DNA of 64,000 nt from Lasiosphaeria ovina (GCA_033439765.1 JAULSN010000006.1:1054001-1118000); one strand, 5' to 3'. Shown: positions 1-9,988, counted from the stretch's first letter. The notes: generated from the letters alone by a model not told the origin. Translations and numbers: made by a program.

Positions 1-815
1 CATTGTACGTCTTGCCCGAGTTTGTTGGGCCGACGTGGAGGTGGATGGTACGCTGCAGCATGCGGGAGGCGGGGAACCACTCGTAGGGGAAGCGCATGTC
101 GGCGATTTCGGTGTGCTTCTCGACGAGGGCCTTGGGGAAGGCGGAGCGCAGCAGGAAGGTTTGGAAAGAATGCTTGAGCTCCGTGGTCATGCCGGGGGCG
201 TCGTACTTGATGAAGGCGTAGCGTAGGTTCCAGAAGAGGGGATTCTCGTGGCGGCCCGTCACGCCGCGTTCGATGGCCAAGGCAAATGACTTGTTGATGG
301 CGGCCCGGAACAGGCTCGCCTCGGCTTTTAACTGCTGTACGCTTGTGACACCAAAGGACGCGAGCTGGATGCCATTGCCACCCGTTTGCTGGGCAGTTTC
401 GAGAATCGAGGTGAGGCGGGACAGGACGAAGGCTTGGAGCAGCTCGTAGTTTCGCTTGCTGGACGGTTTGGGCTGCCGGTTGCGGCGCGGAGTTTCCTTA
501 TCATTGTCGAGCTCTTCACGTAGGGACCCGAATTCCCCTCTCCCCTGCGAGCGAGCGAGCGAGCGAGACACAAAGTTAGCGCCAACAGTACATTACAGTA
601 CAGTACACACCGCAACCGCCGGGGAGGCCCTTTGTCACGCAGAGGCCGAGGTGGTTACGCACTCTTCCAACATTGCGTGCCGACGACACGGCTGGTGCTC
701 GGGCTGTTATTGTCGTTGTCGTTGACCTGAAGCAGCGACTGACGCGACTGATGCCGACGGCCCTCGGCAGGCGGCAGGCGCCAATTGCCGCCGCCCTCCT
801 AAACAACAATTTCAT
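1..815 (-). CDS. SUV3: Mitochondrial ATP-dependent RNA helicase SUV3, N-terminal part (cut by window edge)
   Basis: Minus-strand gene running off the left edge. Exon 1 is 815..663 (51 codons from ATG at 815), intron 662..545, exon 2 from 544 to beyond position 1; both joins are in phase. The intron has a GTGCGT donor, a GCTAAC branch point and a CGCAG acceptor. The first 45 residues are rich in Arg, Ser and Ala with almost no acidic residues, as expected of a mitochondrial presequence. Exon 2 ends at the window edge in the Walker A motif HVGPTNSGKTYN, preceded by MLQRTIHL, which is diagnostic of the SUV3 family. SUV3 unwinds RNA in mitochondria and, in yeast, forms the degradosome with the exoribonuclease DSS1 (family knowledge). 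The remaining helicase core lies outside the window. Identification is firm; the start codon is the best candidate, not proven. Confidence 0.9.
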
Positions 816-1193
816 GTCGCTATCGGGGGGTTTTCCGACCTCATGCTGGTCCCTTGGCCGCCGTGGATCGAAATGGGTTTGCCGATTGGGGGTTGTCGTG
901 TCGCAGCCCAAGGTAGGTTGGTAGGTTTTCGTTTCCCGCTCGCGCCGTGATTTGGTGGACTTTGAACGCCTGGTAAAATCTTTTTTTCTTTTTTCAAGGA
1001 TGTCTCTTCGGACTATAGGCAACGTCTATTCGGACTATAGGTACAAAGGCGCTTAGGCCGCTCCTAAGAAAAATCCACTTTTTATATTAAAAATTTAGAC
1101 TTTTCCTAAGACGAAGCCAGCGTATCTAAACTTTAGATCAATTAGCTATATCTACCGCGTTATATTATAATTAAATATACTATATCATTAATA
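816..1193. other. 5' flank of SUV3 grading into AT-rich repeat
   Basis: About 200 bp of GC-balanced sequence upstream of the SUV3 start should hold its promoter; I see no clear element. From about 1020 the base composition turns sharply AT-rich, marking the edge of the transposon island. Confidence 0.5.
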
Positions 1194-1606
1194 TATTACG
1201 AATCCCGTCACATACTGGGCAAGCTGCACCAGCGGGAGGTCCCGCCCTGCGGGGCCTACCGGCCAATCAGCTTACGCTCAGTAAGGGAGGCAGGTGCCCG
1301 GTCATTTCTGCTCGCCCAGCACCGGGCAGAGAGAATGCACTGAGCAATAAGGGCTGGACTGCTATTAGCTCAGGATTCTGGATATATACGATGACCGTAG
1401 CCACGGTCTTAGACAGAGCTTGCTTGGTTCCTTAAGTAAGTAATACATATTCACTATACTTATACACTTTGAGTGGCAAACTTAGTTTAACTATATTACC
1501 CGTGTAATAGGAGCTTGCCTTTTATTCATTCTTCATAACTACCTACCCATCAGACCCGTTATGCTACTACATGATATAGACCTTGACCTATATAGTCGAG
1601 CGGTGT
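1194..1606 (+). repeat. LTR-like repeat, copy A (decayed)
   Basis: Begins TATTACGAATCCCGTCACAT and ends at GTCGAGCGGTGTAAG. It matches copy B (3046..3538) in the opening CCCGTCACATACTGGGC, in the central block with CCGTAGCCACGGTCTTAGA and in the TTTGAGTGGCAAAC to GTCGAGCGG end. It lacks part of the GC-rich middle of copy B. The first dinucleotide TA instead of TG and many TpA sites fit RIP decay. It runs directly into a second repeat at its 3' end. Confidence 0.7.
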
Positions 1607-1765
1607 AAGAAATAAAGAAAAAGCAAGGCTAAGAAGAAAATCCAAAACTGCTAAATAACTGTTAAAACCGTTACGGCCGTTATAGCTTATTCTCTTTAAG
1701 CTTATAACTATAAACCTTAAATATTTTTATAAGCTTTTTAGAATAATTATATAATATTACTAAGG
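1597..1765 (+). repeat. Dispersed repeat, forward copy (pair at 20930-21075)
   Basis: The stretch from GTAAGAAATAAAGAAAAAGC through the CTTATAACTATAAACCTTAA block matches the reverse complement of 20930..21075 with scattered C/T and G/A differences. It is a separate repeat from the LTR it abuts, so one probably inserted beside or into the other. The element class is not recognisable. Confidence 0.6.
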
Positions 1766-2072
1766 TAACTTAGTATAAAGAAAACCTTAACCTTAACCTT
1801 ATTTTTATCCTCGGTTATATATATAATAAACCTTATTTTATCTTTAGCTATATATAATAAACTACGTTAAAAGGATACGTAAATAAAATATACTTTTCCG
1901 TATAACCGAATGACCTTAAGGAGTTATGGCCAGTTAGCCTCTAGGGTTAAGAAGTAGAAGACCAGGGTTATAGTATATATATAGGGAGCTTTCCTCCCTC
2001 TCTCTCCTACTCTTCTTTTTCCTTCTACATCTAATAATAATATAACCACATCTCCAATTGTTGAACTGCGTT

Positions 2073-2726
2073 CCTGTATACGCCTGAACTCAGCACTTAT
2101 ACAGGGTGCACAATGCAGCAGGCGGAGCGGAAGCGGTAGCGAGGTCGGGAACCAAGTGCAGGGTAAGTCGATCAAGTGCAGGGTAGACTGTAGGGAGCTG
2201 TGCCCTACGGTCTGATACAACAGTGCTTCTGCAAGGCACTGAGGGAAGCAGGCTGACTGACTACAGGTCTGTAGAACTCTGCTACAGGCCTGTCACTCAG
2301 ACTGTGAGGACTCTGCTCAGCAGTCTACCTTGTAGGCTGTAGGGGACTCTGCCCTGCAGTCAGGGTCTTCGGGACCAACTGTGGGTGCTGAAGAAGACGG
2401 AGAGGAGTTGTATTATAGAAGAAGTATAGTACAAAGAGTGGTGAGTGCAATGCTTTGCTTGCTTGAAAGGAAATCTATCTAAGGGAAAGGACAGGTCTAT
2501 ATAGACCTAAGGTGGGCTCTCTAGAAGGTTCTAGAGACCCACAGGCTCCGTAGACAGCCCTATATTCTACAGTCTTCTGGTGGGCTTGTCTTACGTGTGC
2601 CAAGTCGTATAGGGGTTTCGAGAAGGTGCTATGAAGCAAAGTAAACAATCTAGGTATAGCGCCCTCAGTACCCACACAACGGCCACAACACTCCAATACA
2701 GCTATTATAGTGCCCTGCACCTCAGG
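2073..2726 (-). repeat. 650-bp repeat, inverted relative to 3541-4213
   Basis: Read on the minus strand this begins near GAGGGCGCTATA and ends near CTGAACTCAGC, matching 3541..4213 on the plus strand across its whole length (for example GAAGACTGTAGAATATAGGGC, TTGGTCCCGAAGACCCTG and TAGACTGCTGAGCAGAGTCC). The two arms make an interrupted palindrome with the LTR copy B in the gap. Candidate identity is the leader or LTR of a second retroelement; no coding sequence supports this. Confidence 0.65.
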
Positions 2727-3045
2727 ACCCTACAACCCTGGTAACTAGCCATATTTTAACAGCTTAATAAAGTCGTTATAGTCTATTTAGCCTTCGAAGG
2801 AGATCTAACCCTCGTTAACTTCTAAGAGAGTCTAGAAGGAAATAACTAGGGCCGTTTTTCTATTTTAGAGGTTAACGTTTATTAAGGTCTATAATTAAGC
2901 TATTAGGTCTTTAACTAAGTCTTTTATTATATTAGTAAAACGGATATTAAGAAGAAGGTCTATTAAAGTATAGCTAGTTATAAGGGCTGCAGGGTCCCGG
3001 ACTGCAGGGCATTATAGTAGCTGTGTTGATGTTTTGAGTGTATAA

Positions 3046-3538
3046 TGTTACGGATCCCGTCACATACTGGGCAGCCTGCACGTGCGGGAAGGTCCGGTGC
3101 GGGTCCCGCCCTGCCAATCAGCGTATGCCCGGCGAGGAAAGCTTGACTGGCGCCGGGCGCGCAGTTGCCCGACCAATCAGGATGTGCCCGGTAGGAAGGT
3201 ATTACTTGGCACCGGGCAAGCAGTTGCCCGACCACCTGGTACTGCTCAGTGCTGGGTAATACCGACAAGGAGGGCAAGTAAGAGCTGGGCTCTTATTGGC
3301 TACCTTAGATAGATATATACAACGACCGTAGCCACGGTCTTAGATAGAGCTTGCTTGGTTCCTCAAGCAAGCAATACACATTCTCTGCACTCATACACTT
3401 TGAGTGGCAAACCCAGTTTGACTGTATTACCCGTGCAATAGGAGCTTGCCCTTTGTTCATTCTTCATACCTACACCTCAGACCCCCAGTGCCTGTGCACG
3501 ATACAACCTTGACCCCCACAGTCGAGCGGTTTGTAATA
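3046..3538 (+). repeat. LTR-like repeat, copy B (best preserved plus-strand copy)
   Basis: Starts TGTTACGGATCCC and ends GGTTTGTAATA. With the last CpA restored the ends would be TGTTAC...GTAACA, a short perfect terminal inverted repeat of the kind that closes LTRs, and copy C does end GTAACA at its equivalent terminus. The GC-rich middle holds two sub-repeats sharing GCAGTTGCCCGACCA. No coding. I call it a solo LTR because no retroelement internal region with readable genes lies next to it. Confidence 0.7.
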
Positions 3539-3540
3539 TA

Positions 3541-4213
3541 TAAGGTGCTGAGGGCGCTATACTCAGTTTGTTTACTTAGCCCCACAGCACCTTCTCGAAC
3601 CTCCTACAGGTCTAGGCATACATAAGACAAGCCGACTAGAAGACTGTAGAATATAGGGCTGCTTACGCGGCCTGTAGGCCACTTACGTAGCCTGTGGGCC
3701 CCTAGAACCTTCTAGAGGACTTGCCTTAAGTCTATATAAACCTGTCCTTTTCCTTAGATAGATTTCCTTTTCTATAAGCAAGCAAGCAACGCACTCACCA
3801 CTCTTTATACTATATACCTTCTATAATACAAACTCCTCTTCGTCTTCTTCAGCACCCATAGTTGGTCCCGAAGACCCTGGCCATAGGGAAGAGTCTCTTA
3901 TAGCCTACGAGGTAGACTGCTGAGCAGAGTCCTCACAGTCTAAGTGGCAGGCCTGTAGCAGAGTTCTACAGACCTGTGGCAGTCAGCTCGCTTCCCTCAA
4001 TGCCTTAAGCAGAAGCACTGTTGTACTGGACTATAGGGCACAGTTCCTTATAGTCTGACTGGACCGTAAGGCATAGTTCCTTACGATCTACCCTGCACTT
4101 GGCTAACTTACCTTGTACTTGATTCTTGGCATACGCTACACGCTTTGCTTCTGCTACGCCTGCTGCCCTGCGCACTCTATATAGGTGCTGAGTTCAGGCC
4201 TATATAGGCACGC
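3541..4213 (+). repeat. 650-bp repeat, plus arm of the inverted pair
   Basis: Counterpart of 2073..2726. It contains a TATATAAACC box near 3735 followed by a purine/pyrimidine-mixed leader, and ends CTGAGTTCAGGCCTATATAGG. The two arms differ mainly by transitions. It starts within a few bases of the 3' end of LTR copy B. Confidence 0.65.
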
Positions 4214-4324
4214 AGTTTAATAAGATTGCTTTTAAATAACTATGGATAAAGGGTATTATATAGTTTGGATTTTTATTTTATATATATAAAAACCAATATA
4301 TATCTATCTAGGGGAACTAATTAA

Positions 4325-4492
4325 TAGCCCCCGAGGTCCCGAGTCCCGATTACGGCGCTCGGCCCAATAACGCGGTCCCGGGGTCCCGGTGCGGAATAAC
4401 GGGAAAACACCTCCTACCTTCCTGCTACCCTATTAGCTGAACCCGAACTAGGGCGTGCTCCACCTAGGTATATTCTTCAGGGATTCGTAATA
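4325..4492 (-). repeat. LTR-like repeat, partial copy D
   Basis: On the minus strand this starts TATTACGAATCCCTGAAGAA and includes the GGTCCCGAG/GGGACC-rich part also seen in copy C (12720..12896). Only the 5' portion remains, so it is a truncated copy. Confidence 0.5.
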
Positions 4493-4997
4493 ACGTCGTC
4501 TTATTATTACGCTTCGTAATACCTTATTTCTTCCGCGGCGGTTTATTCTCGCTACTTTAGTAAGTATATCTTCGCTTTTTAATAGAAAATTTTATAGTAT
4601 AAGGGGAAAATTAATAGGAAATATTAGACCGGGAGGAAGCTAAGAGCGGGAAGGTCGTAGTTATAACTTAGTATCTAGTTAACTTCCGGCTACGATAAAT
4701 CTAAGAGTAACGTTCTACTAATTATAATTCCGGGTACTTATAACTCGCCGTCGAGCCTTTTATAGTTATTCTAAATTCGTATATAAGGCGAATATATTTA
4801 GTATAAGGCTAGTATAAAAAACCTATTTCGAATTCTTAGAAGTTAGGATTATAAGCCTTATATAAGTAGCTATATCGTCGTAATTATAAAAGTTAACGTC
4901 CGAAGCTCTCTAAGCTAAAATACGAGATCTTTACTTTATTATATTCATTTAAGTACCTATTATACTACTAGCGCTAGTTCTCGCTAGCGGTAGTAAT

Positions 4998-5600
4998 ATT
5001 AACCGCGGCTATCTAAATATTTCGATTTATAACTACCTTAGCGGATCCGGGGAAGCTAATACCTATATTACGGGCCGTAATCCCACGGGTGCCGTAGTTA
5101 TACTCGAGGCCGATAGCACTTAGTATCGCCCCAGTCCAAGTGGATAAGATCCCACCCCCGTCGACAGTGGCGTAAAGATCCCTCTTGGTTCTCAAATCAC
5201 AGAGCTTACTCTTCCTACCTGGATCACTAGCGGCCGCATATATATATATATATTACCCGGGGTGAGCTCCAGTTCTATGCCTTGAACAGTAATGATACAG
5301 TCCAGCCAGTCGAGCCAGCCTTCTCAAGCGCCAACGATCCAAATGCCGGAACAAGTTGGGATTTTGTCGAACTTAGTCTGACGGATGATGGATCGATCTA
5401 TGCTGACCTCTCGTTCGTAGACTTCATTGGCCTCGTTATGGCGATGTCGGTGACTCTTGGTGACGGAACCGTCCTGTCCGCTCTGGGGCTGTATCCGTAA
5501 CACGGGCGCTTTTTATGCGAGTTGACGGGAATGACCTATACGAATCCCTCCGCCCTCTTCTCTGCGCTGCGTTCGCACGTACTAGAGGCAGCTCTGTGGT
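4998..5600 (+). pseudogene. Glycoside hydrolase family 64 (beta-1,3-glucanase) pseudogene, RIP-damaged
   Basis: Frame starting at 5013 reads LNISIYNYLSGSGEA, then TYITGRNPTGAVVILEAD, two stops (TAG 5121, TAA 5145) and VDSGVKIPLGS...LPTWITSGRIY up to about 5243. After the (TA)n run at 5239..5252 the homology resumes in another frame: ITRGELQFYALN, then WDFVELSLTDDGSIYADLSF, VDFIGL, with a stop at 5498. This order (ITG...LEAD; SGRIY..GELQFY; WDFVE; SFVDFIGL) is that of GH64/thaumatin-like glucanases, which are normally secreted enzymes of about 400 aa. Both early stops can come from CAG/CAA by C-to-T change. The N-terminus is lost in AT-rich DNA and the C-terminus fades after 5500. No longer functional. 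Confidence 0.72.
5239..5252 (+). repeat. (TA)n microsatellite inside the GH64 relic
   Basis: Seven TA units at the point where the glucanase reading frame changes. Expansion or slippage here is the likely cause of the frameshift. Confidence 0.8.
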
Positions 5601-5682
5601 GTATGATAGGGGCCGGCCGGCAGGTAGGTCGAGTATTATCGGCAACGGCGCTCATTACCTTCCTTCAATCTAACAAAGCCCA

Positions 5683-7197
5683 TTACTCGTCAAACAATAC
5701 CTCGGCTAAGCGCTCCTTGACCTGTTCGTCATCCCAGTCGACCAGGATCCGCTCTTTCGACTCTTCCATTTTCCTTTCCACAAATGGCTCCATCATGTCT
5801 CTCTCCCTCTCACTTAATAGATGTACTCTCGTCTTCCAAAGGTCCTGCTTATCTCTATGCCCTTGCCCACTACCAAAGAAACTCTCGTCTAGGTATTTCC
5901 AGAAGATAGAGTCGAACGCCCAGCTCTTCCTCGCAGCATAGTTAAGCCAGAACCGGCCAGTCTCCCAGCTCTCCCGCATATATATAGACAATGCAAATCC
6001 CTTGGACTTCTTCTCTAAGCTCTCCTCGGCCCTCTCCATTGCTCGCAGCCAGGTCTTCAGGCGCAGGTGGTAGGTGTTGGTCCAATCGTCCATATCGATG
6101 TGCCACATCTCGGGCACGTTCAGCAGCAGCCACCAAGGAGGGTCGAGGGCGAATTGCGTAGGGGCGACATACGCGAATTCCCAGTCGATCATAGCAGCTA
6201 TGTCGCCGGCCTCGTCCAAGAGGACGTTGCTTGGCCGGAGGTCGTCGCACCAAAGCTTGAATGAGCTTGACCCATCAGGAGCTGGGGACAGCGTGGAGGT
6301 GCGGCGGCTCTTGGACTGAGCGGACCAGTCGTCCTCGGCGAACCCAAAAGTCGATAGCCGGCCCTGTTTGGCGAGTTTGCGGAAGAGCTGGCGTGCGACG
6401 TACTTGTTCCGGCAGTCGTCCGCCGTGGTCACGAGGTCGTTGTGTTGAAAGATGAGCTGTGCCATGTGCATCTCTGCCAGCGCAACATACCATTCGTCAG
6501 CAGTCCCGTACGTTCTCTCCTCGGGGGGAAGGGCGGCGCGGGGGATGTTCGCGAGCTGGAGCATGTTGTTCATGTTCTGGGTTATCGGCCGTCCTGCCAC
6601 AGAGAAGGCGTCGTCCGTCTGGGCTAGAGACCCGATACGGGAGAAGCTGGGTTTAAAGAGCTGTAGCAAGCAGACCGCTACCTTGGCATAAAAGCTCTCG
6701 AGGATATCCTCCGAGACGTCGGGGTTCAACATATGAGCCGCTGAGGGATCCTTCTCATTAGGCATTGCCAGCGCGTGCGACATAGTTCCGCAGTTTTCGA
6801 CGTATTGGATGATAATAAAAGGCTCGACTTTAGAATCTGGACTTGACAGTCCGTAGAAGAGCACTCGGGGAACGGGGACCCGGGTCTTTTGCGCAATAAA
6901 GCTCGCCGTTGCAGCCTCTCGACGAGTTTTTTCATCTGGAAACTGGGCTAGGCTGGGCTGGGGCAGCCGAATCATTACGTCGCCGTCGGATCCCTCGATT
7001 TGCATCCTATAAAGGTTGTTGTATCCTCCGACTATCATCGGGGCCACCCAGGTTGCCGTCCTCTGGAATTTCTGCGTTACGAAGGATTCTATCTTACGCA
7101 ACGTGGAGACGCGCCGAAACAGCATCCGCGACTCTTCCCAGGCCTTATCGTTTTCATCCCAGGCGACCTCGTCGAAACACGCGCGATCGTCGTCCAT
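5683..7197 (-). CDS. Aminoglycoside phosphotransferase (APH)-family kinase-like protein
   Basis: Uninterrupted 504-aa frame from ATG at 7197. The kinase-like fold is visible in order: a nucleotide-binding N-lobe (GGYNNLYRMQIEGSDGDVMIRL, residues about 57-78), an EP-I-I-QYV hinge (about 125-133), a Brenner-type catalytic segment WCDDLRPSNVLLDE (316-329) and a metal-binding IDWEF (337-341). The catalytic Asp319 and Asn324 are kept; the usual His two residues before the Asp is Cys317, which I recall as common in this fungal subfamily. Such proteins are abundant in filamentous ascomycetes and mostly of unknown substrate; none should be read as antibiotic resistance. It is the closest intact gene to the transposon island and has no intron, unlike its relative at 22297. 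Confidence 0.85.
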   Translation of the reverse strand: MDDDRACFDEVAWDENDKAWEESRMLFRRVSTLRKIESFVTQKFQRTATWVAPMIVGGYNNLYRMQIEGSDGDVMIRLPQPSLAQFPDEKTRREAATASFIAQKTRVPVPRVLFYGLSSPDSKVEPFIIIQYVENCGTMSHALAMPNEKDPSAAHMLNPDVSEDILESFYAKVAVCLLQLFKPSFSRIGSLAQTDDAFSVAGRPITQNMNNMLQLANIPRAALPPEERTYGTADEWYVALAEMHMAQLIFQHNDLVTTADDCRNKYVARQLFRKLAKQGRLSTFGFAEDDWSAQSKSRRTSTLSPAPDGSSSFKLWCDDLRPSNVLLDEAGDIAAMIDWEFAYVAPTQFALDPPWWLLLNVPEMWHIDMDDWTNTYHLRLKTWLRAMERAEESLEKKSKGFALSIYMRESWETGRFWLNYAARKSWAFDSIFWKYLDESFFGSGQGHRDKQDLWKTRVHLLSERERDMMEPFVERKMEESKERILVDWDDEQVKERLAEVLFDE

Positions 7198-7726
7198 ACT
7201 AGCTGTGCAATGCCTTCAAGAAGTGACACGGCCGATATGGAGGATTAAGATGATAAAGGAGGAATTAAGTCAGCGGTACTTGAAGATGGGATTGAGGCTG
7301 GCAGAGGCGGTAGCGGGGATCAGTGTCACATGATGTTGCTGATTAGACCTGTAGAACGCACCTACCGCCGTGGGGTCGATATTTCTGTCGCACGTATGGT
7401 GTGTGCAGATAGAGGCAGTTGCTGAGCATCCGGCAAATCACAACGGATATGTCAATTGAGGTAATATAGCGAATACAGCTTACTCGAGTCTGTAAGTAAG
7501 AAGAAAAGGAAGCAATTAACCATGATGGAATTTATCTAGCGTGGCGGCTCCGGACTTCGGGGATCGAATTCTGTTAGCATGGTGGCCTACGCCGCAACAA
7601 GTTTCAGCGCTTCTGCCCCACAACTGCGACTGGCCTGAGCGTTTGTCGCTTCTACAAAATAGGCTACTGCTCCTGCGGACGAACGAGGCGCCTTTGGGCT
7701 CTCATCTCAGCAGGAGTTGCAGTGGG
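7198..7726. other. Intergenic, 5' flank of the APH gene
   Basis: No gene seen. It should hold the promoter of the minus-strand APH gene. The short open frames here have no recognisable domain. Confidence 0.5.
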
Positions 7727-8009
7727 GTACGGAGGCTCGGGCAAAAAGAAAGGGTCACCCTCCACAGTAGCCAAGTTTTAAACTCCCACAGTACGAACTA
7801 TCTTGCCAGGTGCCAGCCCAGGGCTTCAGAATCGATAATCCCCTTGTAATAGCCCCTAGATCGTTATCTTTCTACACTGTGGAGGATTGGCTTGTTAACC
7901 AGGCAGCTGGCGTAGGAAGCTTGGCCAATTCTGGAACGTGGCGTTCTGAACCTTGCACTGGGAAGGTACTGGGGAAGGTGACCCTTTCTTTTTGCCCGAG
8001 CCTCCGTAC
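7727..8009. mobile_element. MITE-like hairpin element with perfect 33-bp terminal inverted repeats
   Basis: Positions 7727..7759 (GTACGGAGGCTCGGGC...) and 7977..8009 are exact reverse complements over 33 bases. A further 15 or so bases inside match imperfectly. The element is 283 bp with no coding capacity. Both tips are GTAC, and I see no clear target-site duplication outside. A non-autonomous DNA transposon is the most likely explanation. Confidence 0.6.
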
Positions 8010-8670
8010 AATGGGAGATTTCTCTTTTGCCCAATCAGGTAGATAGTCTTCGGCTAACGTGTTTCGCTAGCGCCGAACACTGACTCTGGCGAAGCTTATA
8101 GAATGGCCAGCGAAGGGCCTAGGGAAAAGGCCGTTTTGCCATAAGATACCATATTTCAGCTGAACGGAGCCACCGTAGGCGAGCTTGCGAGCCGGAGGTG
8201 GCGTAGAGAGGCTGTATTCTATAATACCGTGAGGGTGCCGAATGTTTTTCGAACGCTGATTGGCCAGTTTACGTCCGTGTCAAAATGGGAGGTGGGAATT
8301 GGTCAATCGGATAAACCTCGGACTCCTTAAGCCGCGGAATACCGAGCGCAGCGAGCAGGCCGCCGCAGGCGCCCCCGGAGGGCCGCCGGAGGCACCGTTC
8401 AGCGACCCCTTCCTGACTTGCCAGGTAGCTTATTTTAATCTCAACTACATACTACTTCAAATTCTGAACTCCTTGCTCATACTATCTCTCGTCTAATAAA
8501 TTCAATCTCCCAACTCGCCAAAAGCGGCACCTCTACATCTGGAATCGCCGCTTAGCTTGCTCCTTAGGCGTAATACAAATTCAGAATAGATAGGTACTTT
8601 ATAATCCGTGGTACGCTCCGCTCGCGGCGCCTCAACTGACTTTTCCCTTAGGGGCTATTGCAAATTCGCC
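8010..8670. other. Intergenic, GC-rich, no supported gene
   Basis: Holds short GC-rich palindromic patches (for example around 8160-8200) but no coding frame with recognisable content. Confidence 0.4.
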
Positions 8671-9009
8671 ATGTCTGCCGACGATAGAGAGGATAGCCTC
8701 GAGCGAGAACTCCGTGACGAAGATATAGTAGTTGCAGCTGGAGAGGCTAGCGCCGAACGACGCCAGAAGGCGAGAGAAGAAAGGGGGAAAGAGGAGAGGG
8801 AGGAAAAGGAGAGGGAGGAAAAGGAGAGGGAGGAGAGGGAGGAGAGGGAGGAGAGGGAGGAGAGGGAGGAGAGGGAGGAGAGGGAGGAGAAGGAGGAGAA
8901 GGAGAGGGAGGAGAGGGAGAGAGAGCAAGAGGAGCAGAGGAAGATGGACCTAATTCAAGCTTCCATGGATGCGGCGACTGCCAGCAAAGAGAGGCGCAAG
9001 AAGAACTAG
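8671..9009 (+). CDS. Putative 112-aa charged, Glu/Arg-repeat protein (doubtful)
   Basis: ATG at 8671 opens a frame starting MSADDREDSLERELRDED, followed by about 60 residues of near-perfect EREE/REE repeats encoded by a GAGAGGGAG tract, and ending MDLIQASMDAATASKERRKKN. The two non-repetitive ends look protein-like and the middle would form a single long charged helix. There are no neighbours to support it and no recognisable domain. It may be a real small gene, part of a decayed transposon, or simply a purine microsatellite that happens to be open. Confidence 0.3.
   Translation: MSADDREDSLERELRDEDIVVAAGEASAERRQKAREERGKEEREEKEREEKEREEREEREEREEREEREEREEKEEKEREEREREQEEQRKMDLIQASMDAATASKERRKKN
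8785..8930 (+). repeat. Purine-only GAGAGGGAG minisatellite
   Basis: About 145 bases almost wholly of A and G on the plus strand with a 9-base GAGAGGGAG period. Such a strand-asymmetric purine run can form triplex (H-DNA). Confidence 0.85.
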
Positions 9010-9988
9010 GATTGGTCGGAGACCCTATCACTGCCTTGGATAGGCATCTCTGTGGAAAGGGAGGCTCCCCCACCGACCCCCTTTATGACCACTACTTGAT
9101 CCCATCACTTCCACATACGACCATACCCACTGGAAGAATCATGATCCTGCTTCCACATAAGTGGGGCTCCTGGTGGGGCTGTGTGGGGGGTCGATTTTTT
9201 TGGGAGTCTATCAACATTGGGGGTTCTATCAACCCTAACCCTGTATATCACGTGCAACGGGCGGGAAGATCTTGAAAACGGAGCCGATATGGCCGCCGCT
9301 TTTCTCGGATACCGTTATTTAAGGAGACGGAGGAGCACCGGTCTTCTCGGTACCTGCCAGATACGCTGCACCACTACTGTGATTACTGCCAGAGCGATCA
9401 GAAAGTAGAGGGTTATAATTGCTTGATTCTGCGGCTCTCTGGCGAAGCCAGAGGGCCTTCTTTTAGTGCATCTATTGCATCAACTAGATCGCCAGATTGT
9501 GGTTGATCGACCGCATGATCGCCACGCTTACCAACCAGGGCTACAATCCACTCCGTGAATCGTACCCTCCTTTCTGACACTTGTAACTGTCAGCGGGCCA
9601 TCACAGCATTGGGTTAGCTCCGGAAATAGGTTGCGCCGGCTCCGAAGAAGTGGGGTTTTACTTAGGTCGCCAGGCTACGGAACCGTAGAAACAGCGGATT
9701 TGAACGATTCGAGGCACTTTTCAATCAATTGAGAAAAGCAGTTTTAGTGCAGTGCCAAGCAGCTGTCAAACGCCGGTTGACAGCAACAGGCAGCTGTGTG
9801 TGATGGTATCACGTGCACAGAGATGCGCACACAGTCGCAGCTCCCTTTATGTTTGCACGAACGTCCCGCACACACTAAACCACACACACATATAAACACA
9901 CTTGGCTTTGCTAGTGGCTATTATTCGGCAAACTTGCATTGTCCGTATCATCCTCTTTCCCCCTTACCTCATCCAACCACGACCCAAA
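9010..9988. other. Intergenic with short repeat (9358-9402) and a small hairpin
   Basis: Positions 9358..9402 (CAGATACGCTGCACCA...) recur at 12053..12099. A perfect hairpin CTCTGGC-GAA-GCCAGAG lies near 9437-9453. No gene recognised. Confidence 0.5.

Larger units (their letters stand above)
1020..4990. mobile_element. Decayed, AT-rich transposon island (RIP-like)
   Basis: A 4-kb block made of repeat copies separated by very AT-rich sequence dense in TpA, with no plausible coding frame of length. Two LTR-like copies (1194..1606 and 3046..3538), a reverse fragment (4325..4492) and an inverted pair (2073..2726 with 3541..4213) are recognisable inside it. The same LTR recurs at 12481..12896. The pattern of CpA changed to TpA between copies is what repeat-induced point mutation leaves. 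No transposase, reverse transcriptase or integrase frame is readable here, so the family cannot be assigned from coding sequence. Confidence 0.75.

Noticed and set aside
5013..5195. 60-aa minus-strand open frame
   Set aside because: It is the shadow of the plus-strand GH64 pseudogene, whose translation matches a known family.
5221..5270. Cloning-site-like string (NotI, SmaI and SacI sites close together after GGATCACTAG)
   Set aside because: Translated in frame it continues the GH64 protein (WITSGR before the TA run, GELQFY after), so it is genomic coding remnant, not vector.
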